A stretch of 31,733 nt of DNA. It comes from Pseudomonadota bacterium. GTDB taxonomy: Bacteria; Pseudomonadota; Gammaproteobacteria; Burkholderiales; Burkholderiaceae_B. Numbering within the stretch: position 1 is the first letter of the stretch; each line of letters opens with the position of its first letter. Below the pieces are notes generated by a model that saw only the letters and a list, made by a program, of their open reading frames with translations, did no database searches and had not been told where the DNA came from. This document shows, piece by piece, positions 24,010 to 31,701 of the stretch. The DNA lies in contig JAEWHK010000008.1 in the NCBI GenBank assembly GCA_023387815.1, forward strand, positions 1 to 31,733. Reading direction: 5' to 3'. Both the position numbers and the translations under genes were made by a program.

Positions 24010-25196
24010 TTTTTCAGGAACCCGTCTTTCTTGAACATATCTTTAATTCCTCTGATTGCCTGGCGCGTGCGTTGTTCATTTTCGATCAGTGCAAAGCGAA
24101 CGTGATCGTCGCCCAGATCGCCAAAGCCGATTCCCGGAGAAACGGCAAGCTTGGCATCGGCCAGCAGTTTTTTTGAAAATTCCAGCGAACCCATGGCTTT
24201 ATAGGGCTCGGGAATTTCGGCCCAGATATACATGGACGCCTTGGGTATCTCTACCATCCAGCCGGCCTCGTGCAGACCCTTGACCAGCACATCACGGCGG
24301 CTCTTGTATTGCTGAACCACTTCGGCAACGCATTCCTGGGGCCCTTCCAACGCGGCGATAGATGCCACCTGAATGGGCGTGAAGGTACCGTAATCGTGAT
24401 AACTTTTCATGCGGGCCAGCGCATTGACCAGTTCTGCATTGCCCACCATGAATCCGATGCGCCAGCCGGCCATGTTGTAGCTTTTGCTCATGGTGAAAAA
24501 TTCAACGGCCACATCCTTTGCGCCCGGTACCTGCATGATTGATGGCGCCTGATAGCCATCGAACGTGATATCTGCGTAGGCCAGGTCGTGGACCACCAGG
24601 ATATCATGAGCTTTGGCCAGTGCCACCACGCGTTCGAAAAACGCCAGGTCCACGCATTGCGCCGTCGGGTTGCTGGGGAAGCCCAGAATGATCATTTTCG
24701 GCTTAGGTATGGACTCGCGCACTGCCCGCTCGATTTCTTCGAAGAAATCCAGACCCTTTTTCATGGGAATGGAGCGGATATTGGCGCCGGCAATGACCGC
24801 ACCGTAAATGTGGATGGGGTAGCTGGGATTGGGCACCAGCACGGTATCGCCCTTATCCAGCGTGGCCAGCATCAGATGCGCCAGACCCTCTTTGGAGCCG
24901 ATGGAGACTATGGCTTCATTATCGGGATCCAGAATGACATTGTAACGGCGGGAGTACCAGTCTGTAATGGCCTTGCGCAGGCGCGGAATTCCTTTGGAGA
25001 CGGAATAGCCATGCGTGTCAGGGCGTATGGTTGCCTCAACCATCTTGTCAACAATATGCTTGGGCGTCGGGCCATCAGGATTACCCATGGACATATCGAT
25101 GATATCTTCGCCACGACGGCGCGCCGCCATTTTCAGCTCACCGGTAATGTTGAACACATAGGGGGGAAGCCTTTCTATACGTGGGAAGTTTCTCAT
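24006..25196 (-). CDS. alaC: AlaC-type pyridoxal-phosphate aminotransferase
   Basis: A 396-residue class I aminotransferase. The PLP lysine is Lys238 in TMSKSYNMAGWRIGF; other motifs are SIGSKEGLAHLML, FPSNPTAQ and VHDLAYADI. It resembles AlaC, which makes alanine from pyruvate and glutamate. The gene commonly sits directly before hom and thrC in Burkholderiales, which could also mean a role with aspartate-family amino acids. The ATG has an AGG about seven bases upstream, and the gene overlaps hom by 4 nt. A candidate promoter is 48 nt upstream, so this is probably the first gene of the operon. Confidence 0.9.
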   Translation of the reverse strand: MRNFPRIERLPPYVFNITGELKMAARRRGEDIIDMSMGNPDGPTPKHIVDKMVEATIRPDTHGYSVSKGIPRLRKAITDWYSRRYNVILDPDNEAIVSIGSKEGLAHLMLATLDKGDTVLVPNPSYPIHIYGAVIAGANIRSIPMKKGLDFFEEIERAVRESIPKPKMIILGFPSNPTAQCVDLAFFERVVALAKAHDILVVHDLAYADITFDGYQAPSIMQVPGAKDVAVEFFTMSKSYNMAGWRIGFMVGNAELVNALARMKSYHDYGTFTPIQVASIAALEGPQECVAEVVQQYKSRRDVLVKGLHEAGWMVEIPKASMYIWAEIPEPYKAMGSLEFSKKLLADAKLAVSPGIGFGDLGDDHVRFALIENEQRTRQAIRGIKDMFKKDGFLKK

Positions 25197-25243
25197 GATG
25201 GACCTGGAAAAAGTGAAGGAACAAATTTAAGGTGAAACCAGTA

Positions 25244-25272
25244 AATCTAGCCGATATGCGGCCGAACGGCAA
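25244..25272 (-). promoter_or_regulatory. Candidate promoter of the alaC-hom-thrC operon
   Basis: On the minus strand TTGCCG (25272-25267) and TAGATT (25249-25244), each four of six matches to consensus, are separated by 17 bp and lie about 48 nt before the aminotransferase ATG. The -35 is inside one arm of the hairpin at 25267-25284. Confidence 0.4.
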
Positions 25273-25284
25273 ACGATTTTGCCG
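25267..25284. repeat. Inverted repeat overlapping the alaC -35 box
   Basis: Perfect 7-bp arms CGGCAAA (25267-25273) and TTTGCCG (25278-25284) with a 4-base centre, in the 269-bp gap between the divergent alaC and Mth938-like genes. The rest of that gap has no gene that I can support and no clear promoter for the rightward genes. Confidence 0.45.
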
Positions 25285-25465
25285 CTGTGCGGAAAAAATT
25301 TGCAATGCCCCACTTGTTGCAGTACAAAAAAGGAGGATTGTGGCGCCAGACCGGACTAAAACGCCCCGCTACGCTGCGTTGCAATTCTGTCGCACAAAAT
25401 TGCCGATGCCCCCTATCACACAGTTGAAATACAGTTAGAATAAGATAAATGGTCAAGGAGTCTAT

Positions 25466-25912
25466 GTGGAACTGAAAAGAGAACAGCCAACCGCACTCAA
25501 CACGGTCACACGCTACGGTGACCAGTTCATTGAAGTCAATGAAGTCCAGTACACCCACGCGATTGCCTTTCGCCCTGAAGGCGCGGTTCGCGAATGGAAC
25601 GTCAGAACGCTTGACGATATCACGACCGACCAGTTGCTGAATGCAGCGGATATGCGAAAAATCCCCGGCAATGCCATCGACTTTCTGGACGATGTCCCTC
25701 CTGCCCCCCGCTATGAAAATGCCCCCGAAATCCTGCTGGTAGGCACTGGCGAGCGCCAGCATTTCCTGCCGACGGCCGTCACTGCGCCGCTGCTGGCAGC
25801 ACGCGTGGGCATTGAAGCCATGGATTCGAAGGCGGCAGCGCGAACTTATAATGTACTCATGGCAGAGGGGCGCAATGTTGCCGTCGCCCTGATGCTTACT
25901 GAAGGAGAATAA
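25466..25912 (+). CDS. Mth938-like domain protein (DUF498/NDUFAF3 family)
   Basis: A 148-residue protein of the Mth938-like fold, related to the mitochondrial complex I assembly factor NDUFAF3. Typical features are INEVQYTHAIAF-like early strands, EILLVGTGERQHFLP near residues 91-105, and the C-terminal GIEAMDSKAAARTYNVLMAEGRNVAVALML. The bacterial function is unknown. The start is a GTG at 25466: an AGGAG at 25456-25460 is correctly spaced for it, and the nearby ATG at 25464 is out of frame. The bcp gene begins two bases after its stop. Confidence 0.87.
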   Translation: MELKREQPTALNTVTRYGDQFIEVNEVQYTHAIAFRPEGAVREWNVRTLDDITTDQLLNAADMRKIPGNAIDFLDDVPPAPRYENAPEILLVGTGERQHFLPTAVTAPLLAARVGIEAMDSKAAARTYNVLMAEGRNVAVALMLTEGE

Positions 25913-25914
25913 AA

Positions 25915-26400
25915 ATGTCCAATCCCCCGGCCATTGGCAAAAAAGTCCCGGCCTTCAAGGCAGAGAGCCAGCTCGGCAAGGTATCGCTGGCCGACCTCAA
26001 GGGCAAAAACGTCGTCCTGTACTTTTACCCCAAGGACAATACACCCGGCTGCACCACGGAAACCCAGGGTTTTCGGGATGCACTGGCGGACTTTGAAAAA
26101 GAGGATACGGTGGTGCTGGGCGCCTCCCGCGATTCGCTCAAAAGCCATGAGAATTTCGCCGCCAAACAGAACGTGACCTTTGCCCTGCTGTCCGATCCCG
26201 AAGAAACGCTCTGTACCCAGTTCGATGTGATCAAAATGAAAAACATGTATGGCAAACAGGTGCGCGGTATTGAACGCAGCACGTTTCTGATTGACCGCAA
26301 CGGGAAACTGGTGCAGGAATGGCGCAAAGTGAAAGTGCCAGGGCATGTGGATGCCGTGCTTGACGCCGTCCGAGAGCTGAATGCAGCAAATCAGGTTTAG
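25915..26400 (+). CDS. bcp: Thiol peroxidase Bcp (peroxiredoxin)
   Basis: A 161-residue AhpC/TSA-family peroxiredoxin of the Bcp/PrxQ type, which reduces hydrogen peroxide and organic peroxides in the cytoplasm. The peroxidatic Cys46 is in YPKDNTPGCTTE, with the conserved Thr43 and Pro44 before it, and Arg72 lies in GASRDS. E. coli Bcp and many others have a resolving cysteine five residues after the first; here that place is Gln51, and the only other cysteine is Cys100, so the mechanism may be one-Cys or use Cys100. A good GAAGGAG ribosome binding site precedes the ATG. It is probably co-transcribed with the Mth938-like gene. Confidence 0.94.
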   Translation: MSNPPAIGKKVPAFKAESQLGKVSLADLKGKNVVLYFYPKDNTPGCTTETQGFRDALADFEKEDTVVLGASRDSLKSHENFAAKQNVTFALLSDPEETLCTQFDVIKMKNMYGKQVRGIERSTFLIDRNGKLVQEWRKVKVPGHVDAVLDAVRELNAANQV

Positions 26401-26407
26401 TCCTACC

Positions 26408-26427
26408 CCGGCACCGCGGGGTGCCGG
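26408..26427 (+). terminator. GC-rich hairpin between bcp and phoH
   Basis: An 8-bp perfect stem, CCGGCACC (26408-26415) and GGTGCCGG (26420-26427), with loop GCGG, begins 8 nt after the bcp stop. There is no T-run after it, so it is a weak terminator at best or an mRNA-stabilising stem that leaves phoH partly in the operon. Confidence 0.45.
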
Positions 26428-26477
26428 TCTCCATGGCGCAACCGCCCATGGAAAAACAGCCATGTGAGAAACTATCT

Positions 26478-28289
26478 ATGCCACTTCCAAAGCTGCCTGC
26501 CAAACCCGCCGACATTCTGGATATGACAGGAATGCCGGTTCCCAAAGTCTCTGCCGAAAAAACCGCGACGGCGTCGCCGTCAGGTCGCAAGCGTCAGAAG
26601 CAGGACAATGCAGTTACAGTGAAAAGCGCCGACGCAGCCAATGCGACGGATTATGCAACACAGGATAGAAATGGCCCACAGGCCGAGGCCGCCACACCCG
26701 GCGCCACACCGCAACAGACGAAAAATCAGTCCCAGGGACAAACTGCCGCAACAGAATCTTTGCGCAAGTCCGAATCAGGCAAGACACGCCAGCCGTCTGC
26801 CCGCAAGGCCGACAGCGTCGACGCGAAAGCCGGCGGATCCGGCAAATCGGGCAGTACCCGCGGCGCACCGGTAAAAGCGGTCAATACCGCAGGCAGCAAC
26901 GGTCTGTCCAAACTTTTTGTGCTTGATACCAACGTACTGCTGCACGATCCCTCTTCCATTTTCCGTTTCGAGGAACACGATATCTTCCTACCGATGATGA
27001 CGCTTGAAGAGCTGGATCATCACAAGAAAGGCATGACCGAAGTGGCACGCAATGCCCGACAGGTAAGCCGTTCGCTGGACGCACTGGTGGCAGAGACCGA
27101 AGACATCCTTAAAGGGATGCCGCTGGATTCGCTGGGCAACAAGGATGCCACCGGCCGCCTGTTGTTTCAGACGCAGAATATGGAGGGGCAGCTGCCTATC
27201 GACCTGCCCAACGGCAAGGCCGACAATATGATTCTGGGCGTGGTTCAGACACTGCACCGCGAACAGCCCCAGCGCCAGATCATCCTGGTATCAAAAGACA
27301 TCAATATGCGCCTTAAGGCGCGCGCGCTGGGTCTGGAGGCAGAAGACTACCTCAACGACCATTCGCTTGAAGACTCCGACCTGCTGTATGACGGCGCCAT
27401 GCTGCTTCCGTCCAACTTCTGGACAAAGCACGGCAAGGATGTCGAGTCGTGGATTCAGGGCGGCACCACCTTCTATAAAATCAAGGGCCCCTTGTGTGCC
27501 GATTTTGTGGTCAACCAGTTTGTGTATCTGGAAGGAGATTCTCCCCTGTATGCGCAGGTGCGCGAAGTGAATGGGAAGACGGCTGTCCTGGCCACGCTGC
27601 GTGACTACACGCATAAGAAAAACAATGTCTGGGGCGTAACGGCACGCAACCGCGAACAGAATTTCGCCCTGAATCTGCTGATGAATCCTGATATTGATTT
27701 TGTCTCATTGCTGGGTCAGGCCGGAACTGGTAAAACTCTGCTGGCGCTGGCTTGCGGTCTGACTCAGGTGCTGGAAACAAAGCGCTATACCGAGATTATC
27801 ATGACGCGCGTGACGGTGCCTGTCGGTGAAGACATCGGCTTTCTTCCAGGTACCGAGGAAGAGAAAATGCAGCCCTGGATGGGCGCATTGGAAGACAACC
27901 TGGAATTTCTGAATACCGGCAGCAAGAATGACGGCTCATCCGGAGAATGGGACCGAAGCGCCAGCAAGGAAGTGGTCAAATCGCACATCAAGATCAAATC
28001 CCTGAACTTTATGCGCGGGCGCACCTTCCTGAACAAGTATCTGATTATTGACGAAGCGCAGAACCTGACGCCCAAACAGATGAAGACGCTGATCACGCGT
28101 GCCGGCCCAGGCACCAAGATTGTGTGTCTGGGAAATATCGCGCAAATTGATACACCCTATCTGACAGAAGGCAGCTCAGGGCTGACGTATGTTGTCGACC
28201 GATTCAAGGGCTGGCCGCACTCGGGGCATATTACCCTGCAAAAAGGTGAGCGTTCACGTCTGGCCGATTACGCAGGCGACGCGTTGTAA
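26478..28289 (+). CDS. PIN-PhoH family ATPase
   Basis: A 603-residue PhoH-type protein with a PIN nuclease domain. After a short N-terminus comes a low-complexity stretch (about 28-140) rich in Ala, Lys, Ser, Thr and Gln, then the PIN domain (FVLDTNVLLHDP with Asp150, and EELDHHKKG), then the PhoH ATPase with Walker A GQAGTGKT near 412-420 and Walker B LIIDEAQN near 522-529. PIN-PhoH relatives act as RNA helicase/ribonucleases. Despite the name, no link to phosphate is shown by context. Earlier in-frame starts (GTG at 26421, ATGs at 26433, 26448) are disfavoured because the first lies in the hairpin and MPLPKLP resembles family N-termini. Confidence 0.92.
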   Translation: MPLPKLPAKPADILDMTGMPVPKVSAEKTATASPSGRKRQKQDNAVTVKSADAANATDYATQDRNGPQAEAATPGATPQQTKNQSQGQTAATESLRKSESGKTRQPSARKADSVDAKAGGSGKSGSTRGAPVKAVNTAGSNGLSKLFVLDTNVLLHDPSSIFRFEEHDIFLPMMTLEELDHHKKGMTEVARNARQVSRSLDALVAETEDILKGMPLDSLGNKDATGRLLFQTQNMEGQLPIDLPNGKADNMILGVVQTLHREQPQRQIILVSKDINMRLKARALGLEAEDYLNDHSLEDSDLLYDGAMLLPSNFWTKHGKDVESWIQGGTTFYKIKGPLCADFVVNQFVYLEGDSPLYAQVREVNGKTAVLATLRDYTHKKNNVWGVTARNREQNFALNLLMNPDIDFVSLLGQAGTGKTLLALACGLTQVLETKRYTEIIMTRVTVPVGEDIGFLPGTEEEKMQPWMGALEDNLEFLNTGSKNDGSSGEWDRSASKEVVKSHIKIKSLNFMRGRTFLNKYLIIDEAQNLTPKQMKTLITRAGPGTKIVCLGNIAQIDTPYLTEGSSGLTYVVDRFKGWPHSGHITLQKGERSRLADYAGDAL

Positions 28290-28305
28290 GTAACTTGAAA
28301 GCAAT

Positions 28306-28337
28306 AATGCCGTCTGCAGATGCAGACGGCATTTTCC
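28306..28337 (+). terminator. Rho-independent terminator after phoH
   Basis: Complementary 13-nt arms AATGCCGTCTGCA (28306-28318) and TGCAGACGGCATT (28321-28333) meet across two bases, so the real loop is a few bases wider. TT and CC follow. It lies about 20 nt after the phoH stop. Confidence 0.88.
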
Positions 28338-28433
28338 TTGCGCACTCGCCGTATTCTCCTGGCATATTGGGTACAATGGTGCCACTTCTATCATCCTGAC
28401 CGCAGAGTCAACCATTAACTGAAAAGCCGCGTA

Positions 28434-29465
28434 ATGTCCCAGTCCCTGCTTCGTTTCCTGAAAATAGACCGTTTCACGCTGTTCCTGATCATCGCCGTTG
28501 TCATTGCCTCACTTTTACCCGCACATGGTCAGGGCATGTCGGTCATGGAAACAGTGACCAATCTGGCCATTGCGCTGCTCTTTTTCCTTCATGGATCACG
28601 ACTGTCGCGGCAGGCCATTATTGCCGGTGCCACGCACTGGCGCCTGCATCTGGTCATCTTCTTCTGTACTTTTGTTCTCTTTCCGATCCTGGGTCTCGCC
28701 TTGCGGCCTGTTCTTGAGCCCATGCTGACGCCGGATCTGTACAAGGGTGTCCTGTATCTGTGCGTACTGCCTGCCACCGTGCAGTCGGCCATTGCCTTTA
28801 CTTCCATTGCCCGCGGCAATATTCCCGCCGCCGTTTGCAGCGCATCGTCGTCCAGCATTCTGGGAATTTTTATTACGCCCATGCTGGTCAATCTGTTGAT
28901 TTCAGACAGCAGCGCCGCCGGCGACTCTCAGCAGGCGCTTGAGGCTATCGGAGACATCACCCTGCAATTGCTGGTTCCATTCGCGCTGGGCCATTTCAGT
29001 CGGCCCTGGACATCCGGATTCATTGGTCGTCATCCTTCGCTGATGAAGTTTGTGGATCAGGGCTCCATTCTGCTGGTGGTGTATGTGGCGTTTTCTGAAG
29101 CCGTCAACGAAGGTCTGTGGCATAAAACCCCGATAGGCGCACTTGTGGGCGTGGTCGCGGTCAGTATTGTCCTTCTTGCTATTGTGCTTTTCCTGACCTC
29201 GCTGATCGGGCGTCTGCTTGGCTTCTCGCTGGAAGACCGCATCACACTTGTATTCTGCGGATCGAAAAAGAGTCTGGCCAGCGGCCTGCCCATGGCGCAG
29301 GTATTATTTGCCGGCCAGGCGGTGGGCGCCATTGTGCTGCCACTGATGATTTTCCATCAGATTCAGCTGATGGTGTGTGCCGTGATTGCCGCAAAGCTTG
29401 CGCGACGCAAGGATGATATTCCCATGGATGAGGACGACGAGACGCTGCTGAAAAAGCCCGTCTGA
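28434..29465 (+). CDS. Bile acid:sodium symporter family protein (YfeH-like)
   Basis: A 343-residue inner-membrane protein with about ten hydrophobic helices, of the SBF/BASS superfamily, YfeH branch. Recognisable stretches are FLHGSRLSRQAIIAGATHWRLH near 52-73, LPATVQSAIAFTSIARGN with the crossover-helix region near 112-129, and FCGSKKSLASGLPMAQVLF near 273-291. Relatives use a sodium gradient to move organic anions; the true substrate of this bacterial branch is not known and bile acids are unlikely. It stands alone between the phoH terminator and dnaB. A TACAAT at 28372-28377 may be its -10, but no good -35 is seen. Confidence 0.9.
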   Translation: MSQSLLRFLKIDRFTLFLIIAVVIASLLPAHGQGMSVMETVTNLAIALLFFLHGSRLSRQAIIAGATHWRLHLVIFFCTFVLFPILGLALRPVLEPMLTPDLYKGVLYLCVLPATVQSAIAFTSIARGNIPAAVCSASSSSILGIFITPMLVNLLISDSSAAGDSQQALEAIGDITLQLLVPFALGHFSRPWTSGFIGRHPSLMKFVDQGSILLVVYVAFSEAVNEGLWHKTPIGALVGVVAVSIVLLAIVLFLTSLIGRLLGFSLEDRITLVFCGSKKSLASGLPMAQVLFAGQAVGAIVLPLMIFHQIQLMVCAVIAAKLARRKDDIPMDEDDETLLKKPV

Positions 29466-29573
29466 TGGAAAGCCGGTCTGAGGGAAAGCCCTTCCGATAG
29501 AAAGCGAGATTGATCGGCGGGGCGGCCGTCTCGCCCCACCCTGCTGCTTCCATCGGCATCTTCGGGCAAGCGA

Positions 29574-29589
29574 CTGATTCGCGAATCAG
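29574..29589. repeat. 16-bp perfect palindrome between the symporter gene and dnaB
   Basis: CTGATTCG followed directly by CGAATCAG, in the 189-bp gap between convergent genes. No T-run is adjacent. A weaker GC-rich stem (GGGGCG at 29519-29524, CGCCCC at 29532-29537) lies 37 bp before it. Either could end transcripts; the palindrome could also be a protein site. Confidence 0.5.
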
Positions 29590-29654
29590 AAGGATCCTCG
29601 CACACCCAACTCGTCTTTCTCCCTTCTGCGCCTTATCGTGTTCCGCCAAACAAC

Positions 29655-31037
29655 CTATTCGGCGATAAAGCTGTCGCCCGGGCCTGCGTAGTTCATGAAC
29701 TTGGTATATTCGCCGGCAAAAGTCAGCCGCACCGTACCAATAGGACCCGCACGCTGCTTGCCGATAATCACTTCCGCCGAGCCCTTGTCCTGGGTGTCCG
29801 GATGATAAACCTCATCCCGATAGATAAACAGAATCAGGTCGGCGTCCTGCTCGATCGCGCCCGATTCCCGCAGGTCACTCATGATGGGGCGTTTGTTGGT
29901 CCGTTGCTCCAGGCCCCGGTTCAGCTGCGACAGCGCGATAACAGGACATTCCATTTCCTTGGCCAGCGTTTTCAGAGAGCGGCTGATCTCGGAAATTTCG
30001 GCAGTACGGTTATCGTTTTTGGAAAGTGCATTGCCTGACATCAATTGCAGGTAATCCACAACAATCAGACCCAGCTTGCCGCATTTGCGTTTCAGTCTGC
30101 GTGCACGTGAGCGCAATACCAGCGGGCTGAGCGCCGGGCTTTCATCAATATAGATTTGCGCTTCCTGCAGCAGTTGCATGGCGTGTGTGAGCTTGGGCCA
30201 GTCTTCGTCCAGCAGCCTGCCGGTACGCATGCGCTGCTGATCCAGCTTGCCGATAGAACCAATCATACGCGCGGCCAGCTGCGTGGCTTCCATCTCCATG
30301 GAAAACACGGCAACGGGCAGGCCTTCATCAATTGCCACGTGTTCCGCAATATTCATGGAGAACGAGGTTTTACCCATCGCCGGACGACCGGCCACAATCA
30401 CCAGCTGTCCGGGATGCAGACCGGTAGTCTTGCGATCCAGATCCACAAATCCGGTGGGAATGCCCGACACATCACCGTGATTGCCCTCGCCCAGTTCTTC
30501 GATTCGCTTGAGCACATCAACCAGCAAATCGCCCACTTCCTTGAACTCGCTGCCCGAGGAAGACCCCTCGGAAACCTGCAGAATGCGGGATTCGGCTTCG
30601 TCCAGCAGCTGGCGCGCCTCTTTACCTTTGGGATTGAGCGCTTCGGAGGCGATCTCGTCGGCAAAGGTCACCAGCTTGCGCAGGATAGCGCGTTCGCGCA
30701 CGATCTCTGCATAGCGGATAATATTGGCGGCTGAAGGCGTATTGCGCGTCAGGGCATCCAGATAGGCCAGCCCACCGATCTCGTCGGACTTGCTCTCCAG
30801 CACCAGCGATTCATGAACCGTGATGACATCGGCAGGACGATCCAGATTGATCAGATTGCAAATGTGACGGAACAGCAGACGATGGTCATGACGATAGAAA
30901 TCATCTTCGCCCAGCAGTCCGCTGATATTTTCCAGTTGTGCATTGTCAATCAGCAGTCCGCCAAGCACGGACTGTTCGGCCTCGACCGAATGGGGAGGCA
31001 GCCGCAGGGAATCCAGTTGAGGATCGGGAGCATTCAT
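29655..31037 (-). CDS. dnaB: Replicative DNA helicase DnaB
   Basis: A 460-residue hexameric helicase that unwinds DNA at the replication fork and recruits primase. The N-terminal DnaG-interacting domain opens with LPPHSVEAEQSVLGGLL; the RecA-like domain has Walker A GRPAMGKT at about 217-224, LIVVDYLQLM as Walker B, and the C-terminal SDLRESGAIEQDAD and GPIGTVRLTF motifs. There is no intein. The ATG at 31037 is chosen over an in-frame TTG six codons upstream, though neither has a clear ribosome binding site. It follows rplI after a terminator and has its own likely promoter with a dyad in the spacer. Confidence 0.96.
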   Translation of the reverse strand: MNAPDPQLDSLRLPPHSVEAEQSVLGGLLIDNAQLENISGLLGEDDFYRHDHRLLFRHICNLINLDRPADVITVHESLVLESKSDEIGGLAYLDALTRNTPSAANIIRYAEIVRERAILRKLVTFADEIASEALNPKGKEARQLLDEAESRILQVSEGSSSGSEFKEVGDLLVDVLKRIEELGEGNHGDVSGIPTGFVDLDRKTTGLHPGQLVIVAGRPAMGKTSFSMNIAEHVAIDEGLPVAVFSMEMEATQLAARMIGSIGKLDQQRMRTGRLLDEDWPKLTHAMQLLQEAQIYIDESPALSPLVLRSRARRLKRKCGKLGLIVVDYLQLMSGNALSKNDNRTAEISEISRSLKTLAKEMECPVIALSQLNRGLEQRTNKRPIMSDLRESGAIEQDADLILFIYRDEVYHPDTQDKGSAEVIIGKQRAGPIGTVRLTFAGEYTKFMNYAGPGDSFIAE

Positions 31038-31103
31038 GACAGGAGGGACCCGCAAATTGAAAACCAGAAAATCCGGCCGTCGCGAGTTCCCGATTAACTT
31101 GAG

Positions 31104-31117
31104 GAGCCGCGAGGCTC
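31104..31117 (-). other. Hairpin in the dnaB 5' leader
   Basis: GAGCC (31104-31108) and GGCTC (31113-31117) pair around a four-base loop, about 70 nt upstream of the dnaB ATG and downstream of the likely -10. It may shape the leader mRNA; the stem is only 5 bp. Confidence 0.35.
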
Positions 31118-31130
31118 AGGCAAAAATGTC

Positions 31131-31160
31131 ATTATACGCAGTTAGAGACAACTGCGTCAG
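31131..31160 (-). promoter_or_regulatory. dnaB: Likely dnaB promoter
   Basis: On the minus strand CTGACG (31160-31155, four of six matches) and a perfect TATAAT (31136-31131) are 18 bp apart, giving a leader of about 85-90 nt before the dnaB ATG. It lies just after the rplI terminator, so dnaB can be expressed apart from the ribosomal protein genes. Confidence 0.6.
31136..31157. promoter_or_regulatory. Dyad in the dnaB promoter spacer
   Basis: Perfect 8-bp arms ACGCAGTT (31136-31143) and AACTGCGT (31150-31157) with a 6-bp centre fill the space between the -35 and -10 boxes of the dnaB promoter. Such placement is typical of repressor operators. Confidence 0.55.
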
Positions 31161-31169
31161 ACCGCCGCA

Positions 31170-31200
31170 AAAATACAAAGAGCCGGAAAACCGGCTCTTT
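31170..31200 (-). terminator. Rho-independent terminator of the rpsR-rplI operon
   Basis: A perfect 10-bp stem, AAAGAGCCGG (31177-31186) and CCGGCTCTTT (31191-31200), with a four-base loop; on the minus strand it is followed by GTATTTTT. It lies about 30 nt after the rplI stop. Confidence 0.9.
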
Positions 31201-31231
31201 GCAATCCTGCGTTGGACTTGAGGGAGATGGA

Positions 31232-31687
31232 TTACACCATTTCGCCTACAACGTTGACAGTGATGTCAGACACCACGTCAGCATGCAGGTAAACCTGCAC
31301 AGGATACTCGCCAACGGCTTTCAGGGCACCGTCTGTCAGGCGAACCTGGCTTTTTTCGATGCCTTCGAATCCGGCAGCTTTCAGGCCTGCAGCGATGTCC
31401 ATATTGGTAACGGAACCGAACAGACGGCCGTCAACACCGGCTTTCTGGCTGACTTGCAGTTTGTAGCCATTGAGTTTTTCACCCAGCGCCTGAGCAGCAG
31501 CCAGTTTTTCAGCCTGGGCTTTTTCCAGCTCGGCACGACGGGCTTCAAATTCCTGGATAGCAACTTGTGTTGCACGACGGGCTTTTTTCTGAGGAATCAG
31601 AAAATTGCGGGCGTAGCCGTCCTTGACACGAACCACTTCACCCAGGTCGCCGACATTGACAATTTTCTCGAGAAGAATAACTTGCAT
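31232..31687 (-). CDS. rplI: 50S ribosomal protein L9
   Basis: A 151-residue L9, the elongated two-domain protein that binds 23S rRNA near the base of the L1 stalk. The N-terminal domain has the family signature GDLGEVVRVKDGYARNFLIP (residues 13-32); then come the long connecting helix (about 42-75) and a C-terminal domain ending in VVSDITVNVVGE. Length is normal. The ATG has an AGGAA ribosome binding site and lies 14 nt after the rpsR stop, so the two are in the usual rpsF-rpsR-rplI type operon. A strong terminator follows. Confidence 0.97.
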   Translation of the reverse strand: MQVILLEKIVNVGDLGEVVRVKDGYARNFLIPQKKARRATQVAIQEFEARRAELEKAQAEKLAAAQALGEKLNGYKLQVSQKAGVDGRLFGSVTNMDIAAGLKAAGFEGIEKSQVRLTDGALKAVGEYPVQVYLHADVVSDITVNVVGEMV

Positions 31688-31701
31688 GATGGTGTTCCTG
31701 A

